Source of the DNA: SFTH01 sp963643985
GTDB lineage: Bacteria > Bacillota > Clostridia > Christensenellales > Aristaeellaceae
DNA length: 33,034 nucleotides
Assembly (NCBI GenBank): GCA_963643985.1
Contig: CAVINP010000009.1
Span: 1-33,034 of the forward strand
Reading direction: 5' to 3'
Shown here: positions 17,032 through 25,700 of the stretch, piece by piece
Layout: every line of letters starts with the position of its first letter
Numbering within the stretch: the stretch's first letter is position 1
Made by a program: the position numbers and the translations under genes
The notes under the pieces: generated by a model
What the model saw: the letters and a program-made list of their open reading frames with translations, nothing else
What the model was told of the DNA's origin: nothing
The model's database searches: none

Positions 17032-17079
17032 CGAACCGACAGATGCGTATTTTATCCGCCTGTCGGTCGCTCGTTTTTT
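17032..17079 (+). terminator. Probable terminator between the methyltransferase gene and rny
   Basis: ACCGACAG (17035-17042) pairs perfectly with CTGTCGGT (17060-17067). Three more pairs, CGA (17032-17034) with TCG (17071-17073), extend the stem past a 3-nt bulge and lead straight into TTTTTT (17074-17079). It lies 88 nt before the rny start, so it could end the upstream gene or act as a leader element of rny. Confidence 0.6.
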
Positions 17080-17166
17080 GGAAGGAAAAGCGATGCGCGG
17101 TTCATATCAATCGGGAAATCAGAGGGGTTTGAAAAGCCAAGTACGAAAGAAAGAGAGGAAGATATT

Positions 17167-18708
17167 GTGAGTGTCATAGTTGTTATCATCATCGCAATCG
17201 TTGCGTTGGCGGTCGGCGGCGCAGGCGGCTATTTCTATCGCAAGAACAACATGGAAAAGAAGCTCGGTCAGACGGAAGAGTACGCCAAGAACCTGATCGA
17301 GGATGCCACGCGCAAGGCCGATGAGAAGAAAAAGGAAGCGGTTCTGGAAGCCAAGGAGGAGGTCATCCGCCTCAAGAACGAGCTGGACAAGGAAATCCGC
17401 GACCGCCGCAGCGAGGTGACCCGCGCCGAGCGCCGCGTCAACCAGCGCGAGGAGCAGTTCGACAAGAAGCTGGACAACCTTGAGCAGCGCGAGGAGCAGC
17501 TCAATGAGAAATATAAGGAGGCAGAGCGTCTTCAGGAGGAAGCCGAAGGCATGCATGCCCGTCAGAAGGAAGAACTGGAGCGCGTGGCCAACATGACCTC
17601 CGACGAGGCCAAGAACATACTGATGGATCGCGTCCAGAAGGATGCGTACCACGATGCCGCCGTGATGGTGCGCGAGATTGAGTCGCGTGCCAAGGAAGAG
17701 GCCGACAAGAAGGCCCGTGACATCATCTCCACCGCCATCCAGAAGTGCGCGGCGGATCATGTGGCCGAGACCACGGTGTCCGTGGTGGCACTGCCCAACG
17801 ATGACATGAAGGGCCGCATCATCGGCCGCGAGGGCCGTAACATCCGCACGCTGGAGACCGCAACGGGCGTCGATCTGATCATCGACGATACGCCCGAAGC
17901 CGTCATCATTTCCGCTTTCGATCCGGTGCGCCGCGAGGTTGCCCGCATTGCATTGGAAAAGCTGATCGCCGACGGCCGCATCCATCCCGCACGCATCGAG
18001 GAAATGGTCGAAAAGGCCAAGCGCGAGGTCGACAATCAGATCCGCGAGGCCGGCGAACAGGCCATCTTCGAAACCAATCTGCACGGCATTCATCCCGAGC
18101 TTGTCAAGCTGCTGGGCCGCATGCGCTACCGCACGAGCTACGGCCAGAACGTGCTGCGCCACTCCATCGAGGTCAGCCATCTGGCAGGCGTCATGGCCGC
18201 AGAGCTGGGCGCGGACGTCCAGCTGGCCAAGCGTGCCGGCCTGCTGCATGATATCGGCAAGGCCATCGACCACGAGGTTGAAGGCACGCACGTGACCATC
18301 GGTGCGGATCTGGCCAAGAAGTTCCGCGAGAACGACCAGGTCGTCAACGCCATCATGGCGCATCACAACGATGTCGAGCCCGCCAGCGTGGAGGCTGTAC
18401 TGGTGCAGGCCGCGGATGCCATTTCCGCAGCACGTCCGGGCGCTCGCCGCGAGTCGCTTGAAAACTACATCAAGCGTCTGGAGAAGCTGGAGAGCATCGC
18501 CTATTCCTTCGAGGGTGTCGAGACGTGTTACGCCATCCAGTCCGGCCGCGAGGTGCGCATCATCGTCAAGCCCGACGATGTCAACGATGCCGGCACGCTC
18601 ATACTGGCCAAGGAGATCGCCAAGAAGATCGAGCGCGAGATGGAATATCCCGGCCAGATCAAGGTCAACGTCATCCGCGAAACCCGCGCCGTGGACTTCG
18701 CAAAGTAA
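17167..18708 (+). CDS. rny: Ribonuclease Y
   Basis: 513 aa from the GTG at 17167, preceded by AGAGGAAG; this start puts the membrane anchor (about 3-24) at the N-terminus and gives the normal length. RNase Y is the membrane-bound endonuclease that initiates mRNA decay in many Firmicutes. After the anchor is a long charged coiled coil (about 28-190), then a KH domain with GRIIGREGRNI (216-226), then an HD domain with His-Asp at 361-362 (LLHDIGKA). The C-terminal segment ends with IKVNVIRETRAVDFAK. An upstream in-frame extension of 95 codons overlaps the methyltransferase gene and has no family similarity, so it was discarded. Confidence 0.97.
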   Translation: MSVIVVIIIAIVALAVGGAGGYFYRKNNMEKKLGQTEEYAKNLIEDATRKADEKKKEAVLEAKEEVIRLKNELDKEIRDRRSEVTRAERRVNQREEQFDKKLDNLEQREEQLNEKYKEAERLQEEAEGMHARQKEELERVANMTSDEAKNILMDRVQKDAYHDAAVMVREIESRAKEEADKKARDIISTAIQKCAADHVAETTVSVVALPNDDMKGRIIGREGRNIRTLETATGVDLIIDDTPEAVIISAFDPVRREVARIALEKLIADGRIHPARIEEMVEKAKREVDNQIREAGEQAIFETNLHGIHPELVKLLGRMRYRTSYGQNVLRHSIEVSHLAGVMAAELGADVQLAKRAGLLHDIGKAIDHEVEGTHVTIGADLAKKFRENDQVVNAIMAHHNDVEPASVEAVLVQAADAISAARPGARRESLENYIKRLEKLESIAYSFEGVETCYAIQSGREVRIIVKPDDVNDAGTLILAKEIAKKIEREMEYPGQIKVNVIRETRAVDFAK

Positions 18709-18723
18709 TCCTGTATTCATTCA

Positions 18724-18757
18724 GAGCCGCCCGAGTTGCCTCGGGCGGCTCGTTTTT
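18724..18757 (+). terminator. Terminator of rny
   Basis: GAGCCGCCCGAG (18724-18735) pairs perfectly with CTCGGGCGGCTC (18740-18751) around TTGC, followed by GTTTTT. It separates rny from the CotH/VTC operon. Confidence 0.95.
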
Positions 18758-18825
18758 GCCTTGGCGGAAATTATTACCGCCGCGTCACTCATTATTAAAT
18801 GAAATATTGCAGTCTTGTACCATTC

Positions 18826-18853
18826 TTTTGATAAAAATGGAGTATAGTATAAT
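18826..18853 (+). promoter_or_regulatory. Probable promoter of the CotH/VTC operon
   Basis: A perfect -10 TATAAT (18848-18853) with a weak -35 TTTTGA (18826-18831) at 16 bp. It lies in an AT-rich stretch unlike the surrounding GC-rich genes, 48 bp before the first gene of the operon. Confidence 0.65.
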
Positions 18854-18901
18854 AAGTTATGGTATGCCTTGACATATGCCCGCACGGCAGGAGAAAAATA
18901 A

Positions 18902-21900
18902 ATGGCTGACAAGAAGAAAAAAAAGAACGGTTCCAAGAAGAATGCCAAGTGGATCGGCAAGCGGGGCGACAACGGAGGTGTATCCACGCCGCTGCTGGCT
19001 TTGGTTTGCGCTTTGGCCGTGGTGCTGGGTCTGGCGGCGCAGTGGATTTCCTCTGCCACCTCCGACAGCGCAGCGGTTGCGGAAAATACGATCCATATAA
19101 ATGAAGTGGTTTCCGAGAACGCGACGTCATATCTGACCGACGGTGGTGAGGCCCCGGACTGGATCGAGATCGTCAATGACGGCAGCACGGCCGTCAACCT
19201 GAAAAACTACTCCATGATGCTTGAGTCGGAGCCGAACAAAATTTTCTCCTTCCCGCGCGTCACGCTGTCTGCCGGCGAATACCTGATCATCTATGCCGAT
19301 GACAGCACGAAGTCGGGCGACATGCACGCACCCTTCAAACTTTCCGCATCGGGCGGCGATACGCTCGTGCTGCTCAATGCGCAGAGCCAGGCGATTGACA
19401 TGCTGGATCTGCCGGAACTGGCGGTAGACAACAGTTATTGCCGCATGGCCGACGGCACATGGCAGGTCAGCACGCAGCCCACGCCCGGTGCGCAGAACAG
19501 CATCAGCGAGACCGAAACCGGGAGCTCCGGCATCACCGTCGTCGAGGGCAGCCTCGAGATCAGTGAGGCCATGAGCGTCAATTCGCTTTACTTCCCCGAT
19601 GAGGACGGCAACACGCCCGACTACATCGAGATTCACAATACCTCCGATGAGAGCGTGAACCTGAGCGGCTGGTACCTTTCCGACGACAGCGCAAAGCTGA
19701 AGAAGTGGGCTTTCCCCGCAGTGACACTGCCCGCAGACGGCTATCTGGCCGTGCACTGTTCCGGGCTTGACCGCACGGAGGTCGCCGCACATCTGCACAC
19801 GAACTTCAAGCTCGGCAAGGACGGCGAGACCGTCTATCTCACAAACGATGACGGCAGGACCGTATCCATGGTCGACATTCCCGCACTGAGCGACGGCCAG
19901 GCATGGTCTCTCTTCAACGGCGAGTGGTCCTCGGAGCTTGCACCCACGCCGAACCGGCACAACACGCACGATGCGGCGGCTGCGGTGAACGCGGAGCTCT
20001 TCGCCAACCGGAGCGTATACATCAGCGAGGTCATGGCCTCGCCCACCTCCCAGAAATACGACTGGATCGAAATCTATAACGGCACGTCCCAGGTGATGGA
20101 CTTGAGCGGCTACGGCCTCTCGGATGACAGCGCCAAGCCGCGCAAGTGGCAGTTCCCGCAGGGCACGACGATACAGCCCGGCGAGTACATGGGTGTGTAT
20201 CTCTCCGGCACGGAAGATGCGACGCTGGACGGCTTCACGAATGCCGACTTCAAGCTCAGCAAGGACGGCGGCTTTACGGTCTGCCTGTCCACCGCCGACG
20301 GCACGATTACGGATGCAATCTACCTGCCCAAGCAGTACAGCGGCATTTCCTACGGCCGAGTGCAGGGGCAGACCGGCAGCTACTTCTTTGCGGAGGCCAC
20401 GCCGGGCACGGCCAACTCGGGCAGCTACTACCTGGGCAAGGCCCAGCCGGCCGAATACAGTGTCAAGGGCGGTCTCTTTACCACGGGCCAGAGCTTCCAG
20501 GTGGAACTTACCGCATCCGAGGGCAGCCGGATCTACTACACGCTGGACTGCTCCGACCCGGACACGAGCTCCATGCTCTACACCGGTCCCATCACCATAA
20601 GCTCTACGACCATACTGCGCACGCGCGTGTACCGCAGCGACTACATGGAGTCCTACATGGACACGCAGAGCTACCTCTATGACGTGAACAACGACAACGG
20701 CTCGGTCTATGTCGTTTCTCTCGTCTCCGACCCGGACAACCTCTTCAGTGAGGAAAAGGGCATCATGATCAAGGGCCCGAACGCCACGGACACCTTCCCC
20801 TACGGTTCGCTGAACAAGGGCGCGAACTTCTGGATGGACTGGGAGCGCGAGGCGCACGTCGAGCTGTACGAGGCGGACGGCACGCAGGGCATTTCCCAGG
20901 AATGCGGCATCAAGCTCCATGGCCAGTACAGCCGCGCCGAGAAGGTGAAAGCCTTCAAGGTGCTCGCACGCAGTGAGTATGGCAGCAACCGCTTCGAGTA
21001 TCCGATATTCTCCAACCGCGACTACACGGAGTATCAGTCCTTCGTGCTGCGCTCCTCCGGTCAGGACCTCGACAAGGTCTTCATGCGTGACTCGCTGCTG
21101 ACCAGGCTGGCCAAGGATACCTCCGTGATGTATCAGGAGACGGAGGTTTGCGTCGTCTACATCAACGGCATGTATTACAGCATGATGTATCTGCGCGAGC
21201 GCATCAGCAAGTATTCCATCTGCCAGTTTGAAGGCTGGGAGGGCATGGAGGACGACATCGACCTGATCAAGGCCAATCATGCCGAAATGCAGGGTTCCAA
21301 CGATACTTTCGAGGAACTGCTGGAGTATCTGGACACGCACGATGCCAACACGCAGGAGACCTACGATCGCATCGATTCCACGATCGATCTGCAGAACTAC
21401 ATCGAATACATGGCCACCGAGATATTCGTGGGCAACGGCGATACACTCAACGTGAAGCGCTACCGGAACGGCAAGACGGACGGCAAGTGGCGATGGGTGC
21501 TCTTTGATCTGGACTGGGCGTTCTGCGTGGATACGAACTCCATATCCCGCTGGCTCGATCCGAGCGGCATGGGTACCAACAAGGCCACCGATACCACGCT
21601 GTTTATCGCTTGCATGAAGAACGATACCATACGCGACCGTTTCCTGACCTACTTCGGGCAGCAGCTGGCCACAACCTTCTCCAGTGCGAACGTCATATCT
21701 CTGATGCAGGAACGTTTCGAACTGATCGAAGGCCTGCTGCCGGGCTATCTGGAGCAGATCGGCTCTACGGAGACCACGTATGCAAACGAGCTGAAGATCT
21801 TTGCAGCGTACGCCGAGACACGCCCGACCAAGATACTGGAATACTTTGACGGCGTGTTCAATTTCACGGATGCCCAAAAGCAGAAGTATTTCGGAGATGC

Positions 21901-21949
21901 AATCGCAGCAATCAACGCCTACACGCCGCAATACAGCAGCGGAGACTGA
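18902..21949 (+). CDS. Membrane-anchored LTD/CotH kinase-like protein, copy 1
   Basis: 1015 aa. A Lys-rich cytoplasmic start (1-22, K-K-K-K-K) leads to one membrane segment (about 28-50) acting as a signal anchor, so the bulk should be extracellular. Then come three lamin-tail domains (about 64-200, 217-352, 372-507; each with I-x-E-x-x-x-N/S and D-W/Y-I-E-I), a chitobiase-C-like beta domain (about 525-592; YYTLDCSDPD, TTILRTRVY) and a CotH kinase-like domain (about 602-985). CotH landmarks are KLHGQYS (671-677), FMRDSLL (727-733), YINGMYYSMMYLRERI (753-768), LNVKRYRN (849-856) and F-D-L-D-W-A-F (868-874), whose acids probably bind metal. Known CotH proteins are Fam20-like secreted protein kinases. 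CAGGAG lies 8 nt before the ATG. First gene of a five-gene operon; substrate unknown. Confidence 0.88.
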   Translation: MADKKKKKNGSKKNAKWIGKRGDNGGVSTPLLALVCALAVVLGLAAQWISSATSDSAAVAENTIHINEVVSENATSYLTDGGEAPDWIEIVNDGSTAVNLKNYSMMLESEPNKIFSFPRVTLSAGEYLIIYADDSTKSGDMHAPFKLSASGGDTLVLLNAQSQAIDMLDLPELAVDNSYCRMADGTWQVSTQPTPGAQNSISETETGSSGITVVEGSLEISEAMSVNSLYFPDEDGNTPDYIEIHNTSDESVNLSGWYLSDDSAKLKKWAFPAVTLPADGYLAVHCSGLDRTEVAAHLHTNFKLGKDGETVYLTNDDGRTVSMVDIPALSDGQAWSLFNGEWSSELAPTPNRHNTHDAAAAVNAELFANRSVYISEVMASPTSQKYDWIEIYNGTSQVMDLSGYGLSDDSAKPRKWQFPQGTTIQPGEYMGVYLSGTEDATLDGFTNADFKLSKDGGFTVCLSTADGTITDAIYLPKQYSGISYGRVQGQTGSYFFAEATPGTANSGSYYLGKAQPAEYSVKGGLFTTGQSFQVELTASEGSRIYYTLDCSDPDTSSMLYTGPITISSTTILRTRVYRSDYMESYMDTQSYLYDVNNDNGSVYVVSLVSDPDNLFSEEKGIMIKGPNATDTFPYGSLNKGANFWMDWEREAHVELYEADGTQGISQECGIKLHGQYSRAEKVKAFKVLARSEYGSNRFEYPIFSNRDYTEYQSFVLRSSGQDLDKVFMRDSLLTRLAKDTSVMYQETEVCVVYINGMYYSMMYLRERISKYSICQFEGWEGMEDDIDLIKANHAEMQGSNDTFEELLEYLDTHDANTQETYDRIDSTIDLQNYIEYMATEIFVGNGDTLNVKRYRNGKTDGKWRWVLFDLDWAFCVDTNSISRWLDPSGMGTNKATDTTLFIACMKNDTIRDRFLTYFGQQLATTFSSANVISLMQERFELIEGLLPGYLEQIGSTETTYANELKIFAAYAETRPTKILEYFDGVFNFTDAQKQKYFGDAIAAINAYTPQYSSGD
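20137..20169 (+). repeat. 33-bp perfect direct repeat, copy 1 (partner 23156-23188)
   Basis: This segment encodes P-R-K-W-Q-F-P-Q-G-T in the third lamin-tail domain and is identical base for base at 23156-23188 in the neighbouring paralogue. Identity continues with one mismatch for a further 11 bp. Confidence 0.9.
21213..21255 (+). repeat. 43-bp perfect direct repeat, copy 1 (partner 24172-24214)
   Basis: This segment encodes S-I-C-Q-F-E-G-W-E-G-M-E-D-D in the CotH-like domain and is identical at 24172-24214. It is the longest perfect match seen between the two CotH genes. Confidence 0.9.
21641..21672 (+). repeat. 32-bp perfect direct repeat, copy 1 (partner 24600-24631)
   Basis: This segment encodes F-L-T-Y-F-G-Q-Q-L-A-T in the C-terminal part of the CotH-like domain and is identical at 24600-24631. 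Identity resumes after one mismatch. Confidence 0.9.
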
Positions 21950-21959
21950 GAGAAAACGC

Positions 21960-24914
21960 ATGGCAAAGAAACGTAAAACAGTGCTTTGGGTCCGCCGGGG
22001 CGACGGACCGTGGAAGCCTTCCGGGACTGGGGTAGCGCTGCTGTGTGTCATCGTACTGCTCTCGGTTGGCATGCTTATCCGGTCCGGGCACAAGGACAGT
22101 GCTTCGACGTCGGTTGACGCCGGTATCCGCCTGAGTGAGATCGTGTCCGACAATATCTCCTCGTATGTTGCCGCAGACGGCAGCATGCCCGACTGGATCG
22201 AAATCGAAAATGCGGGCAGTGAGACGGTATCCCTGAAAAACTACGCACTCATGGCGGACTCGAACGTCGGCAAGCTCTTCGTCTTCCCGGACGTATCGCT
22301 GGCTCCGGGCGAGTACATGATTGTGCTGGCGGACGGCACGGATGTCACGGTCAAAAACGGTGAGCTGCACGCGCCCTTCAGGCTGGCGGCCTCGGGCGGC
22401 GAGACGCTCTACCTCATGGATGCGAGCAACACCGTGATCGACAGCGTCGATCTTATCGAGGTGCAGGCGGGCAGTTCCTATGAGCGCGGCGCGGACGGCG
22501 AATGGCAGATCAGCACCATGCCGACCCCTGGCGAACAGAACATGATTACGCAGACCACCGAGGAGCGCACGGCAGCCATCGAGCTGACGGCGGGCGAAGT
22601 GGAGATCACCGAGGTGATGAGCGCCAACACGCTCTACGCCCCGTACATGGACTATATCGAGTTGCACAACATCTCCGACAGTGCCGTTGACCTCGCGGGC
22701 TGGTGGCTCTCGGACGATGCAGCCAAGCCGCTCAAGTGGCAGTTTCCGTCGGTGACGCTGGACGCGGGTGCGTATATGCTCGTGTACTGCAGCGGCACAT
22801 CCGACACGAGCGATACCTCCGCATTGCAGACGGATTTCAGGCTTTCCCGCTCCGGCGAGAGCATCTGCCTGAGCAATGCCTCGGGTGACGCGGTTTCTCT
22901 GGTGGAGACACCTGCGCTTGAGAAGAATCAGGCCTACTCCTGTCTGAACGGCAGCTGGACGAGCAAAAATGCGCCCACACCGGGCGCGGCCAACGACGAC
23001 ACCGCGACCGCCTCCCTTACCACGGCGGGCACACTGATGATCAGCGAGATCATGGCGGCGCCGACCACGGAGACCTGCGACTGGATCGAGATCTGCAATG
23101 CGGGCACGCAGGCGGTGGACCTGAGCGGCTGCGGTCTCTCGGACAACAGCGGCAGGCCGCGCAAGTGGCAGTTCCCGCAGGGCACGACCATACAGCCCGG
23201 GGAATACATGACCGTGTGCTGCTCGAGCAGCGGGGATACGACCATCAACGGCATGGCCAACACGGGCTTTGCGCTCTCTGCGGAGGGTGGCTACACCGTC
23301 GTGCTGGCAACTGCCGAGGGCACGATACTTGATTCGGTGTATGTGCCCAAGCAGTACGACGGCATATCCTACGGCCGCACACAGCTTGGCAGCAGGCTCT
23401 ATTACTTTGCAAGCGGCACGCCGGGCACGGCGAATACGGCCAACAGCTATGTGGGCCGGGCCGAGGCACCGACGTATTCCGTGGAGGGCAGCCTGCACAA
23501 AAGCGGTGACAGCTTTGAAGTGTCGATGAGTGTCCCTGCGGGCTTCAGCATCTACTACACGCTGGACTGCACCGACCCGACGGAAAGCTCCACGCTCTAT
23601 ACCGCGCCCATTACCGTCAGTTCCACGACCATACTGCGCACGCGCGTCTACGCCACCGGCTACCTGCCCTCGTTCGTCGATACGCAGAGCTATCTCTACG
23701 ACGTGGACAATGACGGCAAGGCGTATATCGTCTCCCTCGTGGCCGACCCTGCCAATCTGACGGGCGAGGACGGGCTGATCACCAACTACGAAAAGCGCAT
23801 GGAGAAGGAGGGCCACGTCGAGATATTCACCGTGGACGGCGAGAAGGTCATCTCCCAGGGCTGCGGCTTGAGCCTGCACGGCGCGGACAGCCGCAAGCTG
23901 ACGATCAAGAGCTTCAACGTGATCGCACGCAATGCCTACGGTGAGAACAGGCTGAACTATCCGCTCTTTTCCGAGCGCGACTATACTTCCTACCAGTCGA
24001 TCCTTCTGAGACCGTCCGGTGAAGACTACAAGATGAGCTTCATGCGCGACACGCTCTTGAGCTCCCTGATGAAGGACACTTCCGTGCTCTATCAGAAGTG
24101 GGAACTGGCCGTCTGCTACATCAATGGCCGGTATTACACCTTCTATTATATGCGCGAGCGCATCAACAAGCATTCCATCTGCCAGTTTGAAGGCTGGGAG
24201 GGCATGGAGGACGATATCGACCTGGTCGAGGGCAATTCTTCGGCGGTGCTGGGGTCCAACAAGACCTTTGCGGAGATGCTGGAGTATGTCACGACCAATG
24301 ACATGACCACCGACGCAGCCTATGAATACATCGACAGCAGGATCGATATTCAGAACTACATCGAATACATGTCCATCGAGATTTTCACGGGCAATACCGA
24401 CCTGCTCAACGTGCGCCGCTACCGAAATGCCAAGGCGGACGGCAAGTGGCGCTGGGTGCTCTTTGACCTCGACTGGGCGTTCTACAACGATACCGACTCC
24501 ATCGGCAAGTGGCTCACGCCCGGCGGCACGGGCGCAGGCAAGCGTACGGACAACACCTTTTTCATTGCCTGCATGAAGAACCCGACGTTCAGGGACCGCT
24601 TCCTGACCTACTTCGGGCAGCAGCTGGCCACCACCTTCTCCAGCGAAAACGTCGTGGCCCGCATCAATGAACGCTATGAGCTGATCAAAAATCTTCTGGC
24701 ACCCGTCCATGAAAAGCTGGGCATGAGCGAATCGGACTACGCCAGAAGGCTCAGAAAGATTGTCAGATACGCTGAGACGCGCCCGACCAAGCTGCTGGAT
24801 TTCTTCCGGAATGCACTGAGCTTTACATCTGAGGAATGGCAGCGCTATTTCGGCGATGCGATCAATGTCATCAATGCCTATACACCGACCATAGAGCAGG
24901 AAGAGGACGAATAG
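21960..24914 (+). CDS. Membrane-anchored LTD/CotH kinase-like protein, copy 2
   Basis: 984 aa from the ATG at 21960, 10 bp after copy 1. A basic start (M-A-K-K-R-K) leads to a membrane segment (about 23-41). The architecture repeats copy 1: three lamin-tail domains (about 57-192, 214-342, 359-493), a chitobiase-C-like domain (about 510-578) and a CotH kinase-like domain (about 588-950). FMRDTLL (694-700), INGRYYTFYYMRERI (721-735), LNVRRYRN (816-823) and F-D-L-D-W-A-F (835-841) are kept. The stretch between VSLV (591) and HVE (619) is 19 residues shorter than in copy 1 and lacks its aromatic/Gly segment, so the two may differ in substrate or partner. Very probably a tandem duplicate. An upstream in-frame extension inside copy 1 was rejected. 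Confidence 0.87.
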   Translation: MAKKRKTVLWVRRGDGPWKPSGTGVALLCVIVLLSVGMLIRSGHKDSASTSVDAGIRLSEIVSDNISSYVAADGSMPDWIEIENAGSETVSLKNYALMADSNVGKLFVFPDVSLAPGEYMIVLADGTDVTVKNGELHAPFRLAASGGETLYLMDASNTVIDSVDLIEVQAGSSYERGADGEWQISTMPTPGEQNMITQTTEERTAAIELTAGEVEITEVMSANTLYAPYMDYIELHNISDSAVDLAGWWLSDDAAKPLKWQFPSVTLDAGAYMLVYCSGTSDTSDTSALQTDFRLSRSGESICLSNASGDAVSLVETPALEKNQAYSCLNGSWTSKNAPTPGAANDDTATASLTTAGTLMISEIMAAPTTETCDWIEICNAGTQAVDLSGCGLSDNSGRPRKWQFPQGTTIQPGEYMTVCCSSSGDTTINGMANTGFALSAEGGYTVVLATAEGTILDSVYVPKQYDGISYGRTQLGSRLYYFASGTPGTANTANSYVGRAEAPTYSVEGSLHKSGDSFEVSMSVPAGFSIYYTLDCTDPTESSTLYTAPITVSSTTILRTRVYATGYLPSFVDTQSYLYDVDNDGKAYIVSLVADPANLTGEDGLITNYEKRMEKEGHVEIFTVDGEKVISQGCGLSLHGADSRKLTIKSFNVIARNAYGENRLNYPLFSERDYTSYQSILLRPSGEDYKMSFMRDTLLSSLMKDTSVLYQKWELAVCYINGRYYTFYYMRERINKHSICQFEGWEGMEDDIDLVEGNSSAVLGSNKTFAEMLEYVTTNDMTTDAAYEYIDSRIDIQNYIEYMSIEIFTGNTDLLNVRRYRNAKADGKWRWVLFDLDWAFYNDTDSIGKWLTPGGTGAGKRTDNTFFIACMKNPTFRDRFLTYFGQQLATTFSSENVVARINERYELIKNLLAPVHEKLGMSESDYARRLRKIVRYAETRPTKLLDFFRNALSFTSEEWQRYFGDAINVINAYTPTIEQEEDE

Positions 24915-24949
24915 GACAGACAGTCAAGATACAGGAGATGATAGCCCCG

Positions 24950-25663
24950 ATGCCAGAGAACAAGAGAACCAGGTTGCCGGCCCGCCATGAACTGAAGTAT
25001 TTCATCAATCCGGCAGAGATTGAGGTACTGCGGGCACGGCTGCGGCCCGTGCTTGCGATGGACAAGCACTGCGTGGGCGGCAGACCCTATGTGATTCGCT
25101 CACTGTACTTTGACGACATCGACGATACGGCCTACTACGACAAGGTGGCCGGAGTGATGGCCCGAGACAAATATCGCATACGAATCTACCGCCATTCGGA
25201 CAAGGAGATTTTTCTGGAGCGCAAGCGCAAGCTCGGCGACCTGATCCAGAAATCCTCCGTCCAGATCACGCGCCGTCTCTGCGATCAGATCATATCCGGC
25301 GACCCGCGCGGTCTGCAGACATCCAGGAACCCGCTTCTGCAGGATATGTACGTGCAGATGCGCACGCGGCTGCTGCGTCCGGCGGTCATTGTGGACTATG
25401 AGCGCGAGGCCTACCTGCATCCCGCGGAGGATGTGCGCATCACCTTTGACCTGAACCTGCGCTCGGGCCTGCATTCGACGGATCTGTTCAATGCAAAGAT
25501 CCCCACGATATGCCCGCACGATGAAAACGTGCAGATACTCGAGGTCAAGTTCAACAACTACCTGCCCACCTATATTCAGGCACTGCTGGGCGGCATTCAG
25601 GCCGATCGCAGTGCGGTCTCCAAGTACGTGTTGTGCCGTCGGTTTGAACCGCTCGGCCGCTGA
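24950..25663 (+). CDS. VTC-domain (polyphosphate polymerase-like) protein
   Basis: 237 aa from the ATG at 24950; an ATG at 24938 is less likely because it directly abuts AGGAG. The protein is a single triphosphate-tunnel domain like that of yeast Vtc4, which makes polyphosphate from ATP. Tunnel-lining basic strands are visible: R-H-E-L-K-Y (12-17), IRSLYFDD (49-56), K-Y-R-I-R-I-Y-R (74-81), F-L-E-R-K-R-K (88-94), an acidic metal-site strand I-L-E-V-K-F (196-201), and S-K-Y (224-226). The length matches compact bacterial members without SPX or membrane parts. It lies between copy 2 of the CotH gene and the DUF4956 gene. Activity as a polyphosphate polymerase is inferred from the fold; other tunnel-enzyme reactions are possible. 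Confidence 0.88.
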   Translation: MPENKRTRLPARHELKYFINPAEIEVLRARLRPVLAMDKHCVGGRPYVIRSLYFDDIDDTAYYDKVAGVMARDKYRIRIYRHSDKEIFLERKRKLGDLIQKSSVQITRRLCDQIISGDPRGLQTSRNPLLQDMYVQMRTRLLRPAVIVDYEREAYLHPAEDVRITFDLNLRSGLHSTDLFNAKIPTICPHDENVQILEVKFNNYLPTYIQALLGGIQADRSAVSKYVLCRRFEPLGR

Positions 25664-25700
25664 TAACCGACTGCCTAATATTTCAAGGAGGATGCCTAAA

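Noticed and set aside
16882..17166. 95-codon N-terminal extension of RNase Y
   Set aside because: It overlaps the methyltransferase gene and a terminator-like hairpin, and would bury the membrane anchor; the GTG at 17167 has a ribosome binding site and gives the family length.
19127..22186. Very long minus-strand open frame opposite the first CotH gene (and similar ones at 173-2020 and 21912-24710)
   Set aside because: These are antisense shadows of GC-rich genes: no ribosome binding site, no recognisable domain, His/Arg/Ala-rich composition, and full overlap with convincing plus-strand proteins.
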